A program made the position numbers and the translations under genes. A stretch of DNA of 64,000 nucleotides, taken from the NCBI GenBank assembly GCA_050014015.1, contig JBEKEC010000029.1, positions 1 to 64,000 of the forward strand. Direction: 5' to 3'. A model generated the notes under the pieces. It made no database searches and was not told the origin of the DNA. It saw only the letters and a program-made list of their open reading frames with translations. This DNA comes from PALSA-1353 sp050014015. GTDB lineage: Bacteria > Planctomycetota > Phycisphaerae > Tepidisphaerales > Tepidisphaeraceae. Below, piece after piece: positions 45,495 to 53,965 of the stretch (position 1 is the stretch's first letter; each line of letters starts with the position of its first letter).

Positions 45495-46574
45495 TCAGGA
45501 TTTCTTCGATGCGAAATCCTTCATGAACTGTGCCAGAGCCTGGCATCCCTCGACGGGCATGGCGTTGTAGATGCTGGCGCGGATGCCGCCGACCGTGCGG
45601 TAGCCTTTCAGGCCCATCATGCCGCTCTTGGATGCCGTCTTCACGAATTCATCCGTGAGTTCCTCGCTGGGCAGCCGATAGGTCACGTTCATGTGCGAAC
45701 GCTGCTCCTTGTTGGACACCGTGCCCTTATAGAACCCGTTGCTGCTGTCGATGACGCCGTAGATCATTGCGGCCTTGGAAGCGTTTCGCTTTTCCATGGC
45801 CGCCAACCCACCTTGAGCTTCCAGCCAGCGGAACACTTCCAGCAGGACATAAACCCCGAACGTCGGCGGCGTGTTGATCATCGACTTGTTCTCAGCCTGG
45901 TCCTTGAAGCTCCACAGCTTGCTCGGGGTCTTCTTCTGTTTGGGGTACAGGTCCTTGCGCACGATCACCAACACGACCCCCGCCGGACCGAGGTTCTTCT
46001 GCGTTCCGCCGTAAACCAGGGCGCATTCATTGGCCGGATGCGGCCGGGACATGAATTCGCTGCTGGCATCCACGATCAAATTTGGATGCTTCGGCCAGTT
46101 GACCAGCCGATGCCCATGCACCGTCTCGTTGGAACAGACATGCAAGTAATCCGCCTTGTCATTCAGCTTCCAATCCCCCGACGCCGGCGAGTGATCGAAA
46201 TTGCTCGCCTCGCTGCTGGCGACGACGTTGATGGCGCCGACTTCCTTGCCGAACGACGCCGCCTTCTTGCTCCATTCCCCGCCCACCAGGTAATCCGCGC
46301 TGGTATGCAGGAAATTCATGGCGATCAGCGTAAATAGCTGGGTCGCCCCGCCCTGGAGGAACAGCACGTCGTGGCTGTCGCCAAGGCCAAGAAGCTGTTT
46401 GCAGCGGGCAATGGCCTCGTCGTTGACGGCCTCGAATTCCTTGCCGCGATGACTCACCTCGGCAATCCCGAATCCCTTGCCCTGGTAATCGACCAGCGCG
46501 ATCGCGGATTTCTCAAGGGCTTCGGTCGGCAACATGGCTGGTCCGGCACTGAAATTGAAAATGCGGTGAGACAT
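45495..46574 (-). CDS. serC: Phosphoserine aminotransferase
   Basis: PLP enzyme making 3-phosphoserine from 3-phosphohydroxypyruvate (serine synthesis, and a step in pyridoxal phosphate synthesis). The 359-aa product has NFSAGPAMLP at residues 5-14, LFLQGGATQLF, ALVYGGTQKNLGPAGV with the PLP lysine, and the C-terminal GLKGYRTVGGIRASIYNA. Full length; 27 bases follow the stop of the upstream isomerase gene, suggesting co-transcription. Confidence 0.96.
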   Translation of the reverse strand: MSHRIFNFSAGPAMLPTEALEKSAIALVDYQGKGFGIAEVSHRGKEFEAVNDEAIARCKQLLGLGDSHDVLFLQGGATQLFTLIAMNFLHTSADYLVGGEWSKKAASFGKEVGAINVVASSEASNFDHSPASGDWKLNDKADYLHVCSNETVHGHRLVNWPKHPNLIVDASSEFMSRPHPANECALVYGGTQKNLGPAGVVLVIVRKDLYPKQKKTPSKLWSFKDQAENKSMINTPPTFGVYVLLEVFRWLEAQGGLAAMEKRNASKAAMIYGVIDSSNGFYKGTVSNKEQRSHMNVTYRLPSEELTDEFVKTASKSGMMGLKGYRTVGGIRASIYNAMPVEGCQALAQFMKDFASKKS

Positions 46575-46601
46575 GGTTCATTTCCTCTATAAAAGCGACG
46601 G

Positions 46602-47378
46602 TCAGGCTTCATCCCACTGGCGATGAAGGAAAGCGATGACGCGCTTCCCGACCGTCTGAAAATCGTTGAAGTCCAGGGCCTCGACGGAGATGGCCCCCTG
46701 GTAATTTGCTCGTTTCAGGACTCGGAAGAACGGACGGTAATCCGCCGTTTGGCTCTGGCCAGGCGCCACGCGGCCGTCCTTGTCCGCCACGTGCACGTGG
46801 CGAATCCACGGCATCGCCTTTTCCAACTCCTCCAGCTTCTCGTTTTCCACCCAGAAGTGGTAGGAGTCCACCAGGCACTGAAAGCTCTTGTGGTTCACCG
46901 ATTTCACAAACGTCATCGCCTCGCCGACGGTGTTGACGATGTTGCATTCTCCGCGATTCAACGGCTCGACAACCAGCGTTACCCCGGCTCGGCCGCATAA
47001 TTCCGCCGCCATTTTGCAGAAAGCGACGATCTGCACCTGGGCCCGTTCGCGGTCGAATCCATCCGGCACGTTCCGCGCCCCGCCGCTGCCGAACACCAGC
47101 ACCTTCATCCCCACCCGCTGCGCCCGCGCGGCCACGTTCTGCATGTACTTCCGCAAACCCTCAAAATCGACGGACGGCCCGACGACCTTCAACTCCCCGG
47201 GCACCAGCGAATTGGCCGCGTAGATCGGCAACGCCGAATCGCCGCTCCAAGTCCCCTGCCACTCGGCATCGCTCAGCAATCCGCGGAGGAACGTCTGAAC
47301 GTTCTCCTCCACAAAATCGGCTCCCGCCGACCGCAATTCCTCCGCACGCTGAGCTTTGGCACAGATCCCGAAACGCAT
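46602..47378 (-). CDS. Sugar phosphate isomerase/epimerase (TIM barrel)
   Basis: A 258-aa xylose isomerase-like protein. Start 47378 gives MRFGICAKAQRAEELRSAGADFVEENVQ. Putative metal ligands are in VVEPLNRGECN, CLVDSYHFWVEN, HVHVADKDGRVAPG and ISVEALDFNDF. It is a different subfamily from the 345-aa isomerase at 5.5 kb. Substrate unknown. Probably upstream partner of serC. Confidence 0.85.
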   Translation of the reverse strand: MRFGICAKAQRAEELRSAGADFVEENVQTFLRGLLSDAEWQGTWSGDSALPIYAANSLVPGELKVVGPSVDFEGLRKYMQNVAARAQRVGMKVLVFGSGGARNVPDGFDRERAQVQIVAFCKMAAELCGRAGVTLVVEPLNRGECNIVNTVGEAMTFVKSVNHKSFQCLVDSYHFWVENEKLEELEKAMPWIRHVHVADKDGRVAPGQSQTADYRPFFRVLKRANYQGAISVEALDFNDFQTVGKRVIAFLHRQWDEA

Positions 47379-47416
47379 GGATTTGATTTTAGTGTGGAGC
47401 GGAGAAATACGCCAGA

Positions 47417-47524
47417 TCATTTGTCATTGGTCATTGGTCATTGGTCATTGGTCATTTGCAGGACAATTCGGAATCGGCGATGCCAATGACCAGTGACAAA
47501 TGACAAGTGACCAATGACAAATTC
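47417..47524. repeat. Word-iterated inverted repeat (CATTGGT family)
   Basis: Left arm is four tandem copies of gtcattg g-type words (47421-47455). The right arm at 47482-47521 is their inverse (ccaatgac, cagtgacaaatgac, gaccaatgac). It touches the stop codon of the DUF1444 gene at 47523. Confidence 0.85.
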
Positions 47525-48299
47525 ACTCCCTGACCGCAATCCCATCCGCCGTTACCAGCAGGATTTTATTGGTTATCTGATGCGGCATCTGGTCGAAATC
47601 CCTGGCGATCTGAGGCTGCAAGCGGCCCACGGTCGCCTCATCGTTGCGGAAGCACAACAGGATGTCGCGATTCGGAATCCCCGCGGCAAACGGGCTCCCC
47701 AAATGCTCTCGCAATTTATCGTGCAGATCGCGCAGCAACAGCCGGCTGGCATCATACCCATCCATGGTCTGGAACAGGATCAGCTCCATCCGGCCCCGTT
47801 CATCCTGAGCGGCGTGGCCCTCGATCGACCGGCTCCTCGTGGCCAGGTTCTGCAGCGCGGCCTCGTGCAGATCGTCGATCGACGCCTTCCACTTCTGCAA
47901 CCGTTTTTGCGTCACGTGGGAAATCGTCCGATCGTTGTCGATCCCGTACGCGACCGCCAACCCATCGACCAGCGGCTGCATCACTGACAGATGATGGGGA
48001 TCGGCATTCTCCGGCACGACCATGGGCATGATCCGCGCCCGAAGCTCCTCGAACGTTCCATCCAAGTCCGGCGTCCCCTCCGCGGCCCGCAGCAGTTCGA
48101 CGATCCACCGCTCCACGTGCCGCCGCGTGCCATCCGGACGCAGCACGGACATCCGGTAGAGATTCTCCAGCGAGGCGACGTGCCCGTTGATCCGCATCGA
48201 AAACGGCTGATCCGCGCGCGCAATCTTCACCAGTGGAAATTTGTCCCCAACCACTTTGAGGACTTCATTGAGAAACTGCTCGCGCGTGGGAGTGTCCAT
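47523..48299 (-). CDS. DUF1444 family protein
   Basis: A 258-aa cytoplasmic protein of the DUF1444 (YtpQ-like) family; function unknown. It begins TPTREQFLNEVLKVVGDKFPLVKI and has SMRINGHVASLENLYRM, LRARIMPMVVPEN and a C-terminal DILLCFRNDEATVGRLQPQIARDF. Flanked on both sides by iterated inverted repeats, the downstream one touching its stop codon. Confidence 0.75.
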   Translation of the reverse strand: MDTPTREQFLNEVLKVVGDKFPLVKIARADQPFSMRINGHVASLENLYRMSVLRPDGTRRHVERWIVELLRAAEGTPDLDGTFEELRARIMPMVVPENADPHHLSVMQPLVDGLAVAYGIDNDRTISHVTQKRLQKWKASIDDLHEAALQNLATRSRSIEGHAAQDERGRMELILFQTMDGYDASRLLLRDLHDKLREHLGSPFAAGIPNRDILLCFRNDEATVGRLQPQIARDFDQMPHQITNKILLVTADGIAVRE

Positions 48300-48318
48300 G
48301 GGGAATTATAGACCAGGT

Positions 48319-48424
48319 AAACTCGAAACTCGAAACTCGAATGACGAATCAAACTCGAAGTCTGAAATTCGAATTTCGAGTTTCGAATTTGATTCGTCAT
48401 TCGAATTTCGAGTTTCGAATTTCA
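48319..48424. repeat. Word-iterated inverted repeat (TTCGAATTTCGA family, copy 1)
   Basis: Left arm words ctcgaaa, ctcgaatgacgaatcaaa; right arm tttgattcgtcattcgaatttcgagtt in inverted order. It lies 10 bases past the stop of the ABC-2 permease gene, before the DUF1444 gene. Confidence 0.85.
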
Positions 48425-48434
48425 TTTTCCCCCT

Positions 48435-49337
48435 TCACCCTTCCCCCCCGCCCAACTCGCGGCGCTGGAAGCTCCACATTCCGGCGCTGAGCACAAACGT
48501 GCAATACGAGAGGGCATACAGCGCCGCCATCCCCACGTATCCCCACAGCAATGCCAGCGGCACGGCTTGGGGGTCGGCGGCAAAGCTCCCCACCTTGACC
48601 GTCGAGAGCACCGTCATGTCCTTCAAATCAAAAGTTCCCAGGTACGGCAGCACCAGCCCGACGGCGCGGCCGACGATTTGAAGCGCCTCCGACTTGCCCG
48701 CCAGCGGGCCGCCGGCGATGGGAATCAAAAACCGGGTCAGATTCCCCGCCAGATACAGAATGATCACCGTGGGCAGATTCACCACCAGGGAAAACCGCGT
48801 TGACAGCGCCACGCCCACCGCCGCCAGCACGCTGATCTGAAGCCAGGTCAACACCAACTGCGGCAAAAGCCCCGAAATGTGCATGAGCCGATAATCCCAG
48901 ATTTGATTCCGCACCAAATCGTTCAGCGACGAGGCGTTGAGGAGATAATCGGTGGGAATCCGAAGCCAAGTCCCCAGGATGACCACCACGCCCAGGATCG
49001 CCACTCCCAGCGCGGCCGCCAGAACGATCCCCAGGTATTTCCCGATCATCACTTCCCACCTGCGCACCGGCTTGCTCATCAGCGTGAGCATGGTCCGGTC
49101 TTCGATTTCTTCGTAGATGGATTTGCTGGTGGCAAACAGCGTGGCCAGTAGAACCAGCAGCAGGATCACGTCCAGGGCCACCGATTTGAACATCTTGGTG
49201 TCTTCGCCCAGGGTGAAGAACGGGAGCAAGCCGAAAATGAACAGAATCGCCGCCCCGAGCGCCAACAGCAGCGAATAGATCGGCTGTAAAACCGCTTCCA
49301 GAAACGTGTATCGGATTATGACCAGCGTTCGGTACAT
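48435..49337 (-). CDS. ABC-2 type transporter permease
   Basis: A 300-aa inner-membrane permease with about six helices: residues 15-40, 55-73, 105-130, 165-190, 200-215 and 270-295. The block ATSKSIYEEIEDRTMLTLMSKPVRRWEVMIGKYLG is typical of ABC-2 permeases. Start 49337 is preferred over 49400 because the extra residues are not membrane-like and overlap a repeat. No ATPase gene is adjacent on this strand, so its partner is encoded elsewhere. Confidence 0.85.
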   Translation of the reverse strand: MYRTLVIIRYTFLEAVLQPIYSLLLALGAAILFIFGLLPFFTLGEDTKMFKSVALDVILLLVLLATLFATSKSIYEEIEDRTMLTLMSKPVRRWEVMIGKYLGIVLAAALGVAILGVVVILGTWLRIPTDYLLNASSLNDLVRNQIWDYRLMHISGLLPQLVLTWLQISVLAAVGVALSTRFSLVVNLPTVIILYLAGNLTRFLIPIAGGPLAGKSEALQIVGRAVGLVLPYLGTFDLKDMTVLSTVKVGSFAADPQAVPLALLWGYVGMAALYALSYCTFVLSAGMWSFQRRELGGGEG

Positions 49338-49390
49338 CGAGAATGCAGGAAGCTTATCGCCAGTGCGGGCGTAAATCCAGAAGGGGGAAA

Positions 49391-49466
49391 GAAGTTGCAA
49401 GTGTCAAGTTGCAAGTGCAAGTGAAGACCATTAACTTGCAACTTGTCACTTGCAACTTGCAACTTC
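49391..49466. repeat. Word-iterated inverted repeat (ACTTGCA family, second copy)
   Basis: Left arm gaagttgcaagtgtcaag, gttgcaagtgcaagt; right arm acttgcaacttg, cacttgcaacttgcaac. It ends 3 bases from the stop of the acylphosphatase gene. Confidence 0.85.
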
Positions 49467-49469
49467 CAC

Positions 49470-49760
49470 TCAATGTCTGATCGCGAATTGGTCGAACTCC
49501 CCCGTGGCATCGGCAACGGTCTGGTCCAGCCCCTTGATATAATCGTTCAATTTCCTGCTCACGTCCTGCAAAAGCCCGTCCATTTCCTCGGTCGGCCCTT
49601 CCATGACCAGTTCCACACGCCCATCCGGCAAGTTCCTCACGTACCCCAGCACGTCATACTGCATCGCCAGGTTCTGGACGGTATATCGGAACCCCACTCC
49701 CTGCACACGCCCGCTGAATCGACATTCACGGCGATGTTTGGAGTGGATTAGCGGCTGCAT
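49470..49760 (-). CDS. Acylphosphatase
   Basis: A 96-aa acylphosphatase that hydrolyses carboxyl-phosphate bonds. Conserved features are CRFSGRVQGVGFRYTVQNLA (catalytic Arg in GVGFRY) and DVLGYVRNLPDGRVELVMEG (catalytic Asn in VRNLPDG). Start 49760 gives the usual short N-terminus. Minus-strand neighbour of the lipoprotein gene with a 46-base gap. Confidence 0.92.
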   Translation of the reverse strand: MQPLIHSKHRRECRFSGRVQGVGFRYTVQNLAMQYDVLGYVRNLPDGRVELVMEGPTEEMDGLLQDVSRKLNDYIKGLDQTVADATGEFDQFAIRH

Positions 49761-49806
49761 AGCGCAAATATAACTCAGCCCCCCTCCCGGCACCAAGATA
49801 ATTCCT

Positions 49807-50841
49807 TTACCGCATCTGGTACTGCTCCATCACCTCGTCATATGCGACTTTATGAATGAATTGCCGATATCCGGCTTCGATCGTGGGAAGATCCGCCCCC
49901 AGGTAGTGTTCCAGCATGGGCTGGACGCCGGCGGGATTCCATCCCAAATAGGGCAGCCGAAGCGAGCCCGTCGGATCGTAAATCGTTCCGGCAGCGGCAT
50001 CTGCAAGCAGCTTTTGCAGCGCCGGCCGGTATTTCCCGTTTTCTCCCTCCCATAGGTATCGCGCAAAGGCCCAATCCTGGGAATAGAAAGCCTCGATCCG
50101 AATCCCCGCCTTCCCCACCACCTGCCCCGCATGAAGGGTGATCAGCTCGCTCAATGGAAACAGCGCGTTGGCCTCACACGCCCGACGCAGCGAATCCTCC
50201 CGATCCGGATTCAACGACAGATTGAACCTCGGCAAATCGTTATCCCACTGAACGTCCTCGAACATGCAGGCCAGCCCCTCTTCAAGAAACGGCGGCAACC
50301 GACCCCGAAAATGCCGCGCGACGAACTGATGCCATCCTTCGTGCGCCGCCACCGAATACGTCGAAATATCTCCGATGTAGTACGCCACGTACCAGTCATG
50401 GATGGTGTATCCCCCCCGGCTGATCTTCAGATAAACGTTCGAATCCAGTCCCGTGTGCTGGCGGGTGAAATCCATCCATTGCACCCGGCTGTTGAACATA
50501 TAGCATCGCATCGGATGGTCCGTCGGCGTCACGCTCGGGGCAAGCGTGCGATATATACCGAACGCTCCCTCCATCAACTGCGCCAGCCGGTTGAGCATGT
50601 CCGGCCGATCCTGGATGGTTGAATAAATCTCGTAATGCTTGGAGCGAACCACTTTGACGGCTTCATTGTCCGGCGTTGCATCCTCCACGGTGACTGATGC
50701 CAGCACCGTTGGCCCATTCCACTGCATCGAGCTGGACTGCTGGCCCGAACAGGCCGCCAGCACCATGCAACCGGCCACACCAACCGCAATCCATAGATAC
50801 GATTTCAACATCTTCAACATCATCGGCTCATTCTGGCTCAC
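49807..50841 (-). CDS. Lipoprotein with gluzincin-like metallopeptidase motif
   Basis: A 344-aa protein with signal MLKSYLWIAVGVAGCMVLAAC (lipobox LAAC). The core has the zinc-peptidase signature HEGWHQFVARHF (HExxH) and, about 16 residues later, FLEEGLACMFED, the position of the third ligand Glu in gluzincins. The planctomycete DUF1570-type proteins look similar. The GTG at 50841 overlaps the stop of the upstream glycosyltransferase (GTGA), suggesting coupling; ATGs at 50823 and 50811 are alternatives. Likely envelope-located peptidase or carbohydrate-cluster accessory protein. Confidence 0.65.
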   Translation of the reverse strand: MSQNEPMMLKMLKSYLWIAVGVAGCMVLAACSGQQSSSMQWNGPTVLASVTVEDATPDNEAVKVVRSKHYEIYSTIQDRPDMLNRLAQLMEGAFGIYRTLAPSVTPTDHPMRCYMFNSRVQWMDFTRQHTGLDSNVYLKISRGGYTIHDWYVAYYIGDISTYSVAAHEGWHQFVARHFRGRLPPFLEEGLACMFEDVQWDNDLPRFNLSLNPDREDSLRRACEANALFPLSELITLHAGQVVGKAGIRIEAFYSQDWAFARYLWEGENGKYRPALQKLLADAAAGTIYDPTGSLRLPYLGWNPAGVQPMLEHYLGADLPTIEAGYRQFIHKVAYDEVMEQYQMR

Positions 50842-52001
50842 ATCACCCGCTCCAACAACTCTTTCAATACGAGATTCGAATCAAAATACCTCTCGGCGAG
50901 GCTCCGCGCCGCGGCGGCGTGACGGGAATAATCGCCCGCGATCGCGTTCAGCGCTTCCGCCGCCTCGGCCGTCGTTTGATACGAAAACAAACCTTGCCCG
51001 GTCGGCAGCCATTGGTCAAATCCGGTTCCCTGGGTGACGACCGGCCGCCCGCTGGCGAGGTAGACGCTGCTCCGATCGCTGAACCATCCGCTGGGCAGAC
51101 CGGCGTAAATCTCCTTGGCAACCGTAAACTCGGCGGCGCTTCCGCGAATAAATTCCGCGAACGCCTGGCAACTCAGCGTCGATTTCTCCGCGTCCACTAT
51201 CTTCCACCCGTGTCCGGCGAACTGGCGCGCCGTCTCGGCCGGCATGGAAAGCATGCCCAGCGTCATCGGCCACGGCGACCGCCGAGGAAGATCCATCATC
51301 TTCATCCATTCTATGCCCTTGCTGCTCCGGTAACTCTTCCCCTGGAATTCCATATTCCGGTCCGTCGTGTGCTCCCATTTCCCGATCGTCGTGAATCCGG
51401 ACCCTTCCCCAATCGCCGTCGGCCAATGCCGCAGGGCGACCGGCTGATTGGTGCCGATCCAGTCAAACCCATGCGTCGGCAGCGGACACGCCGGCGTCCC
51501 GATCAGCCGCCCAAACGTCGCCACGCAATCGAATTGCCGGTAGTACGCCAGAAATTCCCCATCGCCATTCATCCGAAGCTGCGTGAACACCGGATCGGTA
51601 TCAATGACGGCCGTCCTTCTTGCCCGCGGCCGCTCCGCCCGCATCGGCGTCACCGCGCTCACGCACAGCAGCAAATCCGCCCGCTTGAGCAAGTCATTCA
51701 GTTCCCCCCGGCCCAGCCCATAATGCGCGTCCTCAAACTGGGAGTAATAACAGTATCGCCTGGGCAAGCCGTAATTGGCAAAGGTCCGTTCCAGATAATC
51801 CCGGCCGTAAGACGAATCCGCCGAGCTTTGCCAAGTGAGCGGATTGTACGGAAGGGAATACGACCCGCTGTCCTCGAGGAACCAGACTTCATGCCCCAAT
51901 TCATGCAGCCCCAGCAGATAGTTCAAATGATGCCAGGTCATTCCGCCCAACGGATAGCCGACGATGTATCCGCCGACGACGATGGTGAGACGGGAAGACA
52001 T
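50838..52001 (-). CDS. Glycosyltransferase-like protein, paralogue A
   Basis: A 387-aa protein with a GT-B-like layout. The N-terminal domain begins LTIVVGGYIVGYPLGG..WHHLNYLLGLHELGH and includes VIDTDPVFTQLRM. The C-terminal domain contains HGWKIVDAEKSTL, EIYAGLPSGWFSDRSSVYLASGRPVVTQGTGF and the activating TGQGLFSYQTTAEAAEAL. These resemble CgeB-type glycosyltransferases. It is collinear with the next gene upstream, sharing PLGG, LGH.V...ED, DTDP, FDW and SGWFS motifs, so the two arose by duplication. Sugar and acceptor unknown. Confidence 0.75.
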   Translation of the reverse strand: MSSRLTIVVGGYIVGYPLGGMTWHHLNYLLGLHELGHEVWFLEDSGSYSLPYNPLTWQSSADSSYGRDYLERTFANYGLPRRYCYYSQFEDAHYGLGRGELNDLLKRADLLLCVSAVTPMRAERPRARRTAVIDTDPVFTQLRMNGDGEFLAYYRQFDCVATFGRLIGTPACPLPTHGFDWIGTNQPVALRHWPTAIGEGSGFTTIGKWEHTTDRNMEFQGKSYRSSKGIEWMKMMDLPRRSPWPMTLGMLSMPAETARQFAGHGWKIVDAEKSTLSCQAFAEFIRGSAAEFTVAKEIYAGLPSGWFSDRSSVYLASGRPVVTQGTGFDQWLPTGQGLFSYQTTAEAAEALNAIAGDYSRHAAAARSLAERYFDSNLVLKELLERVM

Positions 52002-52007
52002 GGTCAG

Positions 52008-52130
52008 AAACTCGAAATCCGAAATCCGAAATTCGAATCAAATTCAAAACTCGAAATTCGAAATAGGGATCGCTTCATGCTTCGGATTTCGAATTTGATT
52101 CGAGTTTCGAGTTTCGAGTTTCGAATTTCG
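52008..52130. repeat. Word-iterated inverted repeat (TTCGAATTTCGA family, copy 2)
   Basis: Arms of ctcgaaatccgaaattcgaatcaaattc type face gaatttgattcgagtttcgag words. It spans the stop codon of paralogue B (52075), so the last 15 or so codons of that gene are repeat-derived. Confidence 0.85.
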
Positions 52131-53325
52131 CCGCATAAATCGCCTCAATCATCCCCGGCAACACCCGATCCGGCGCCAAGTATTCCCTCGCCACGTCATA
52201 CGCCGCGGCGCGATGCCCCGCCGGATCGGCGGCGAGGGCCTGGACGCCCGCAACCGCATCTTCCATCGTGCTGAACGGAATGACGCCTTTGCCGCCGGGG
52301 ACAAACCTGCTCCATCCGGTCTCCTGCACGACGGCCGGGCGCGCTCCTGCCAGATAACAGGCGGTCCGGCAACTGAACCAGCCGCTATGGGTCGCCACGT
52401 AGACGTTCTTGGCGACGGACCATTCGCCCGCGCTGTTGGCGATGAATTGCTGATAGCTCGCCGGGGTCAACGTCACTTCGTGTGCGTCCTGGACTGTCCA
52501 GCCCTGGTCCGCGATCCGTTTCAGCGGCGCTTTCATTCCGTTGATGGCCAGCGTCAGCGGGCCTTTCACCCGCCGCGGAAAGTCCAGGAATTTCTCGAAT
52601 TCCGCGGACTTGGAAAAATATTCCCTGCCCCCGTACGTCAGCTTTCCCCCGAACCAATCCCACGTCATGATCGTCGTCAGCGGCGCATCGGCCGGCACCG
52701 GAGCGTTCCGCACCGATTCCCATTGCGGCAACGTCACCACGCAGCGCGTCGGCCGCCAGTCGAAATCCATCCGCGGAATCAGGCAATCCGATCCACGAAC
52801 GTTCTCCGCATAAGTCAGATGCCGATCGTGATCCGCCACCGACCGGCACCATCGCTCCACGTTCTGCGACCAGGCAAAGCGCCCGCTCAGCATGATCTGG
52901 TTGTACCCGGGGTCGGTATCCATAAACACCTTGACGCATTTGCTCCCCAGCTCTTCGGGAATGAAACAGGCCCCGCTGACGTTCAGGAAAATGTCCGCCG
53001 TCCGCGCCACCTCCGCAAATGACTCGCGGGACATTCCAAAATGCTTCTCGTGGAACAGGACGTAATGCCATTTGTCCTTCAAATGCGGCGCGTGGGTGGC
53101 AAAGAAACCCTCGAAAAACTTCAGCGTGTAGGAAGGATCGTCGGTCGGATACTTCAGCCGCGGATCGAAAGGCCAAACCCAGGTGTCCTCGTGGTAATAG
53201 ACGTCATGCCCAAGCTGACCCAGCCCCAGGACGTAATGAAAATAATCCCACGCGACCCCGCCCAACGGGAACTGGCCCACGAGCCCGCCGACAATGATGC
53301 GAAGTTTCTGACTTGGCCCGGCCAT
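52075..53325 (-). CDS. Glycosyltransferase-like protein, paralogue B
   Basis: A 416-aa relative of paralogue A with the same order of motifs: IIVGGLVGQFPLGGVAWDYFHYVLGLGQLGH, VFMDTDPGYNQI, RMDFDWRPTRCV, HSGWFSCRTACYLAGARPAVVQETGWSRF and GKGVIPFSTMEDAVAGVQAL. Start 53325 is chosen because the frame upstream is shadow of the Uma2 gene. The C-terminal KFETRNSKLESNSKSEA is encoded by the inverted repeat, an apparent C-terminal extension. It starts 5 bases after the Uma2 stop. Confidence 0.75.
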   Translation of the reverse strand: MAGPSQKLRIIVGGLVGQFPLGGVAWDYFHYVLGLGQLGHDVYYHEDTWVWPFDPRLKYPTDDPSYTLKFFEGFFATHAPHLKDKWHYVLFHEKHFGMSRESFAEVARTADIFLNVSGACFIPEELGSKCVKVFMDTDPGYNQIMLSGRFAWSQNVERWCRSVADHDRHLTYAENVRGSDCLIPRMDFDWRPTRCVVTLPQWESVRNAPVPADAPLTTIMTWDWFGGKLTYGGREYFSKSAEFEKFLDFPRRVKGPLTLAINGMKAPLKRIADQGWTVQDAHEVTLTPASYQQFIANSAGEWSVAKNVYVATHSGWFSCRTACYLAGARPAVVQETGWSRFVPGGKGVIPFSTMEDAVAGVQALAADPAGHRAAAYDVAREYLAPDRVLPGMIEAIYAAKFETRNSKLESNSKSEA

Positions 53326-53330
53326 CGGCG

Positions 53331-53927
53331 CTACGGCAAAAGCTCGGCGACGGAAATATCGTGCTTGGCGCTTAAAGGCGAAACGCGATCGCGGTCCCGG
53401 AGGATTTGTGAATCCGCATATCGTGCCACGGTTGCCCGTGAAAATTTGGGATTTCGGTACACCTCCAAATTCCGCCCCACCAGGTTCAGAATCCAATACT
53501 CCGGGACCCCGCTCGCGGCGTAAAGGCGCGCTTTCCGTGGGTCATGTTTCAGCGTGGTATCGCTGATTTCGATGATTAACTGGGCTGAAGAGGGATGTTG
53601 CTTTGCGGCGCGTGGATCATTTCCGGCGACTACCGCGAAATCCGGCTCCGGTTCGGACCCCTCAGCCGAGCGAAACGGCGATTGGCAACGTATTCGACGC
53701 CCCGAGGCGAACGCCCGTGTCAAAAATCGGTTGACCAACTCAAGCGCCACGCTGTGCGGTACCCGCTGCGGAGACGTGCGGACAATCCTTCCTTCGATCA
53801 GTTCCAGCCGCTCCCCATCGAAAAATCCCAATTCGACGAGGCGATCCCATTCGTCCCGTGTCCAGAGACGTTCGGTGGGGACGACGGCATTCGAAGGCGA
53901 CGTGATTGGTTTTTCCGCCAGGGTCAT
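53331..53927 (-). CDS. Uma2 family (DUF820) endonuclease-like protein
   Basis: A 198-aa protein with a PD-(D/E)xK nuclease fold typical of Uma2. It contains LGFFDGERLELIEGRIV, RIRCQSPFRSAEGSEPEPDFAVVAG (catalytic Asp in PDF), AQLIIEISDTTLKHDPRKARLYAASGVPEYWIL (Glu-x-Ser and Lys). Function is unclear; the family is often found in mobile or expanded gene sets. It sits directly upstream of glycosyltransferase paralogue B, probably by chance insertion into the unit. Confidence 0.85.
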   Translation of the reverse strand: MTLAEKPITSPSNAVVPTERLWTRDEWDRLVELGFFDGERLELIEGRIVRTSPQRVPHSVALELVNRFLTRAFASGRRIRCQSPFRSAEGSEPEPDFAVVAGNDPRAAKQHPSSAQLIIEISDTTLKHDPRKARLYAASGVPEYWILNLVGRNLEVYRNPKFSRATVARYADSQILRDRDRVSPLSAKHDISVAELLP

Positions 53928-53965
53928 TGCCGCGTTCTCCTGAATCTGCGGGGCATCATACCATT

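Noticed and set aside
48319..48424. Iterated short words suggested a CRISPR array
   Set aside because: Words are 7-18 bases with no spacers of constant length, arms are mirrored, and no cas genes are present.
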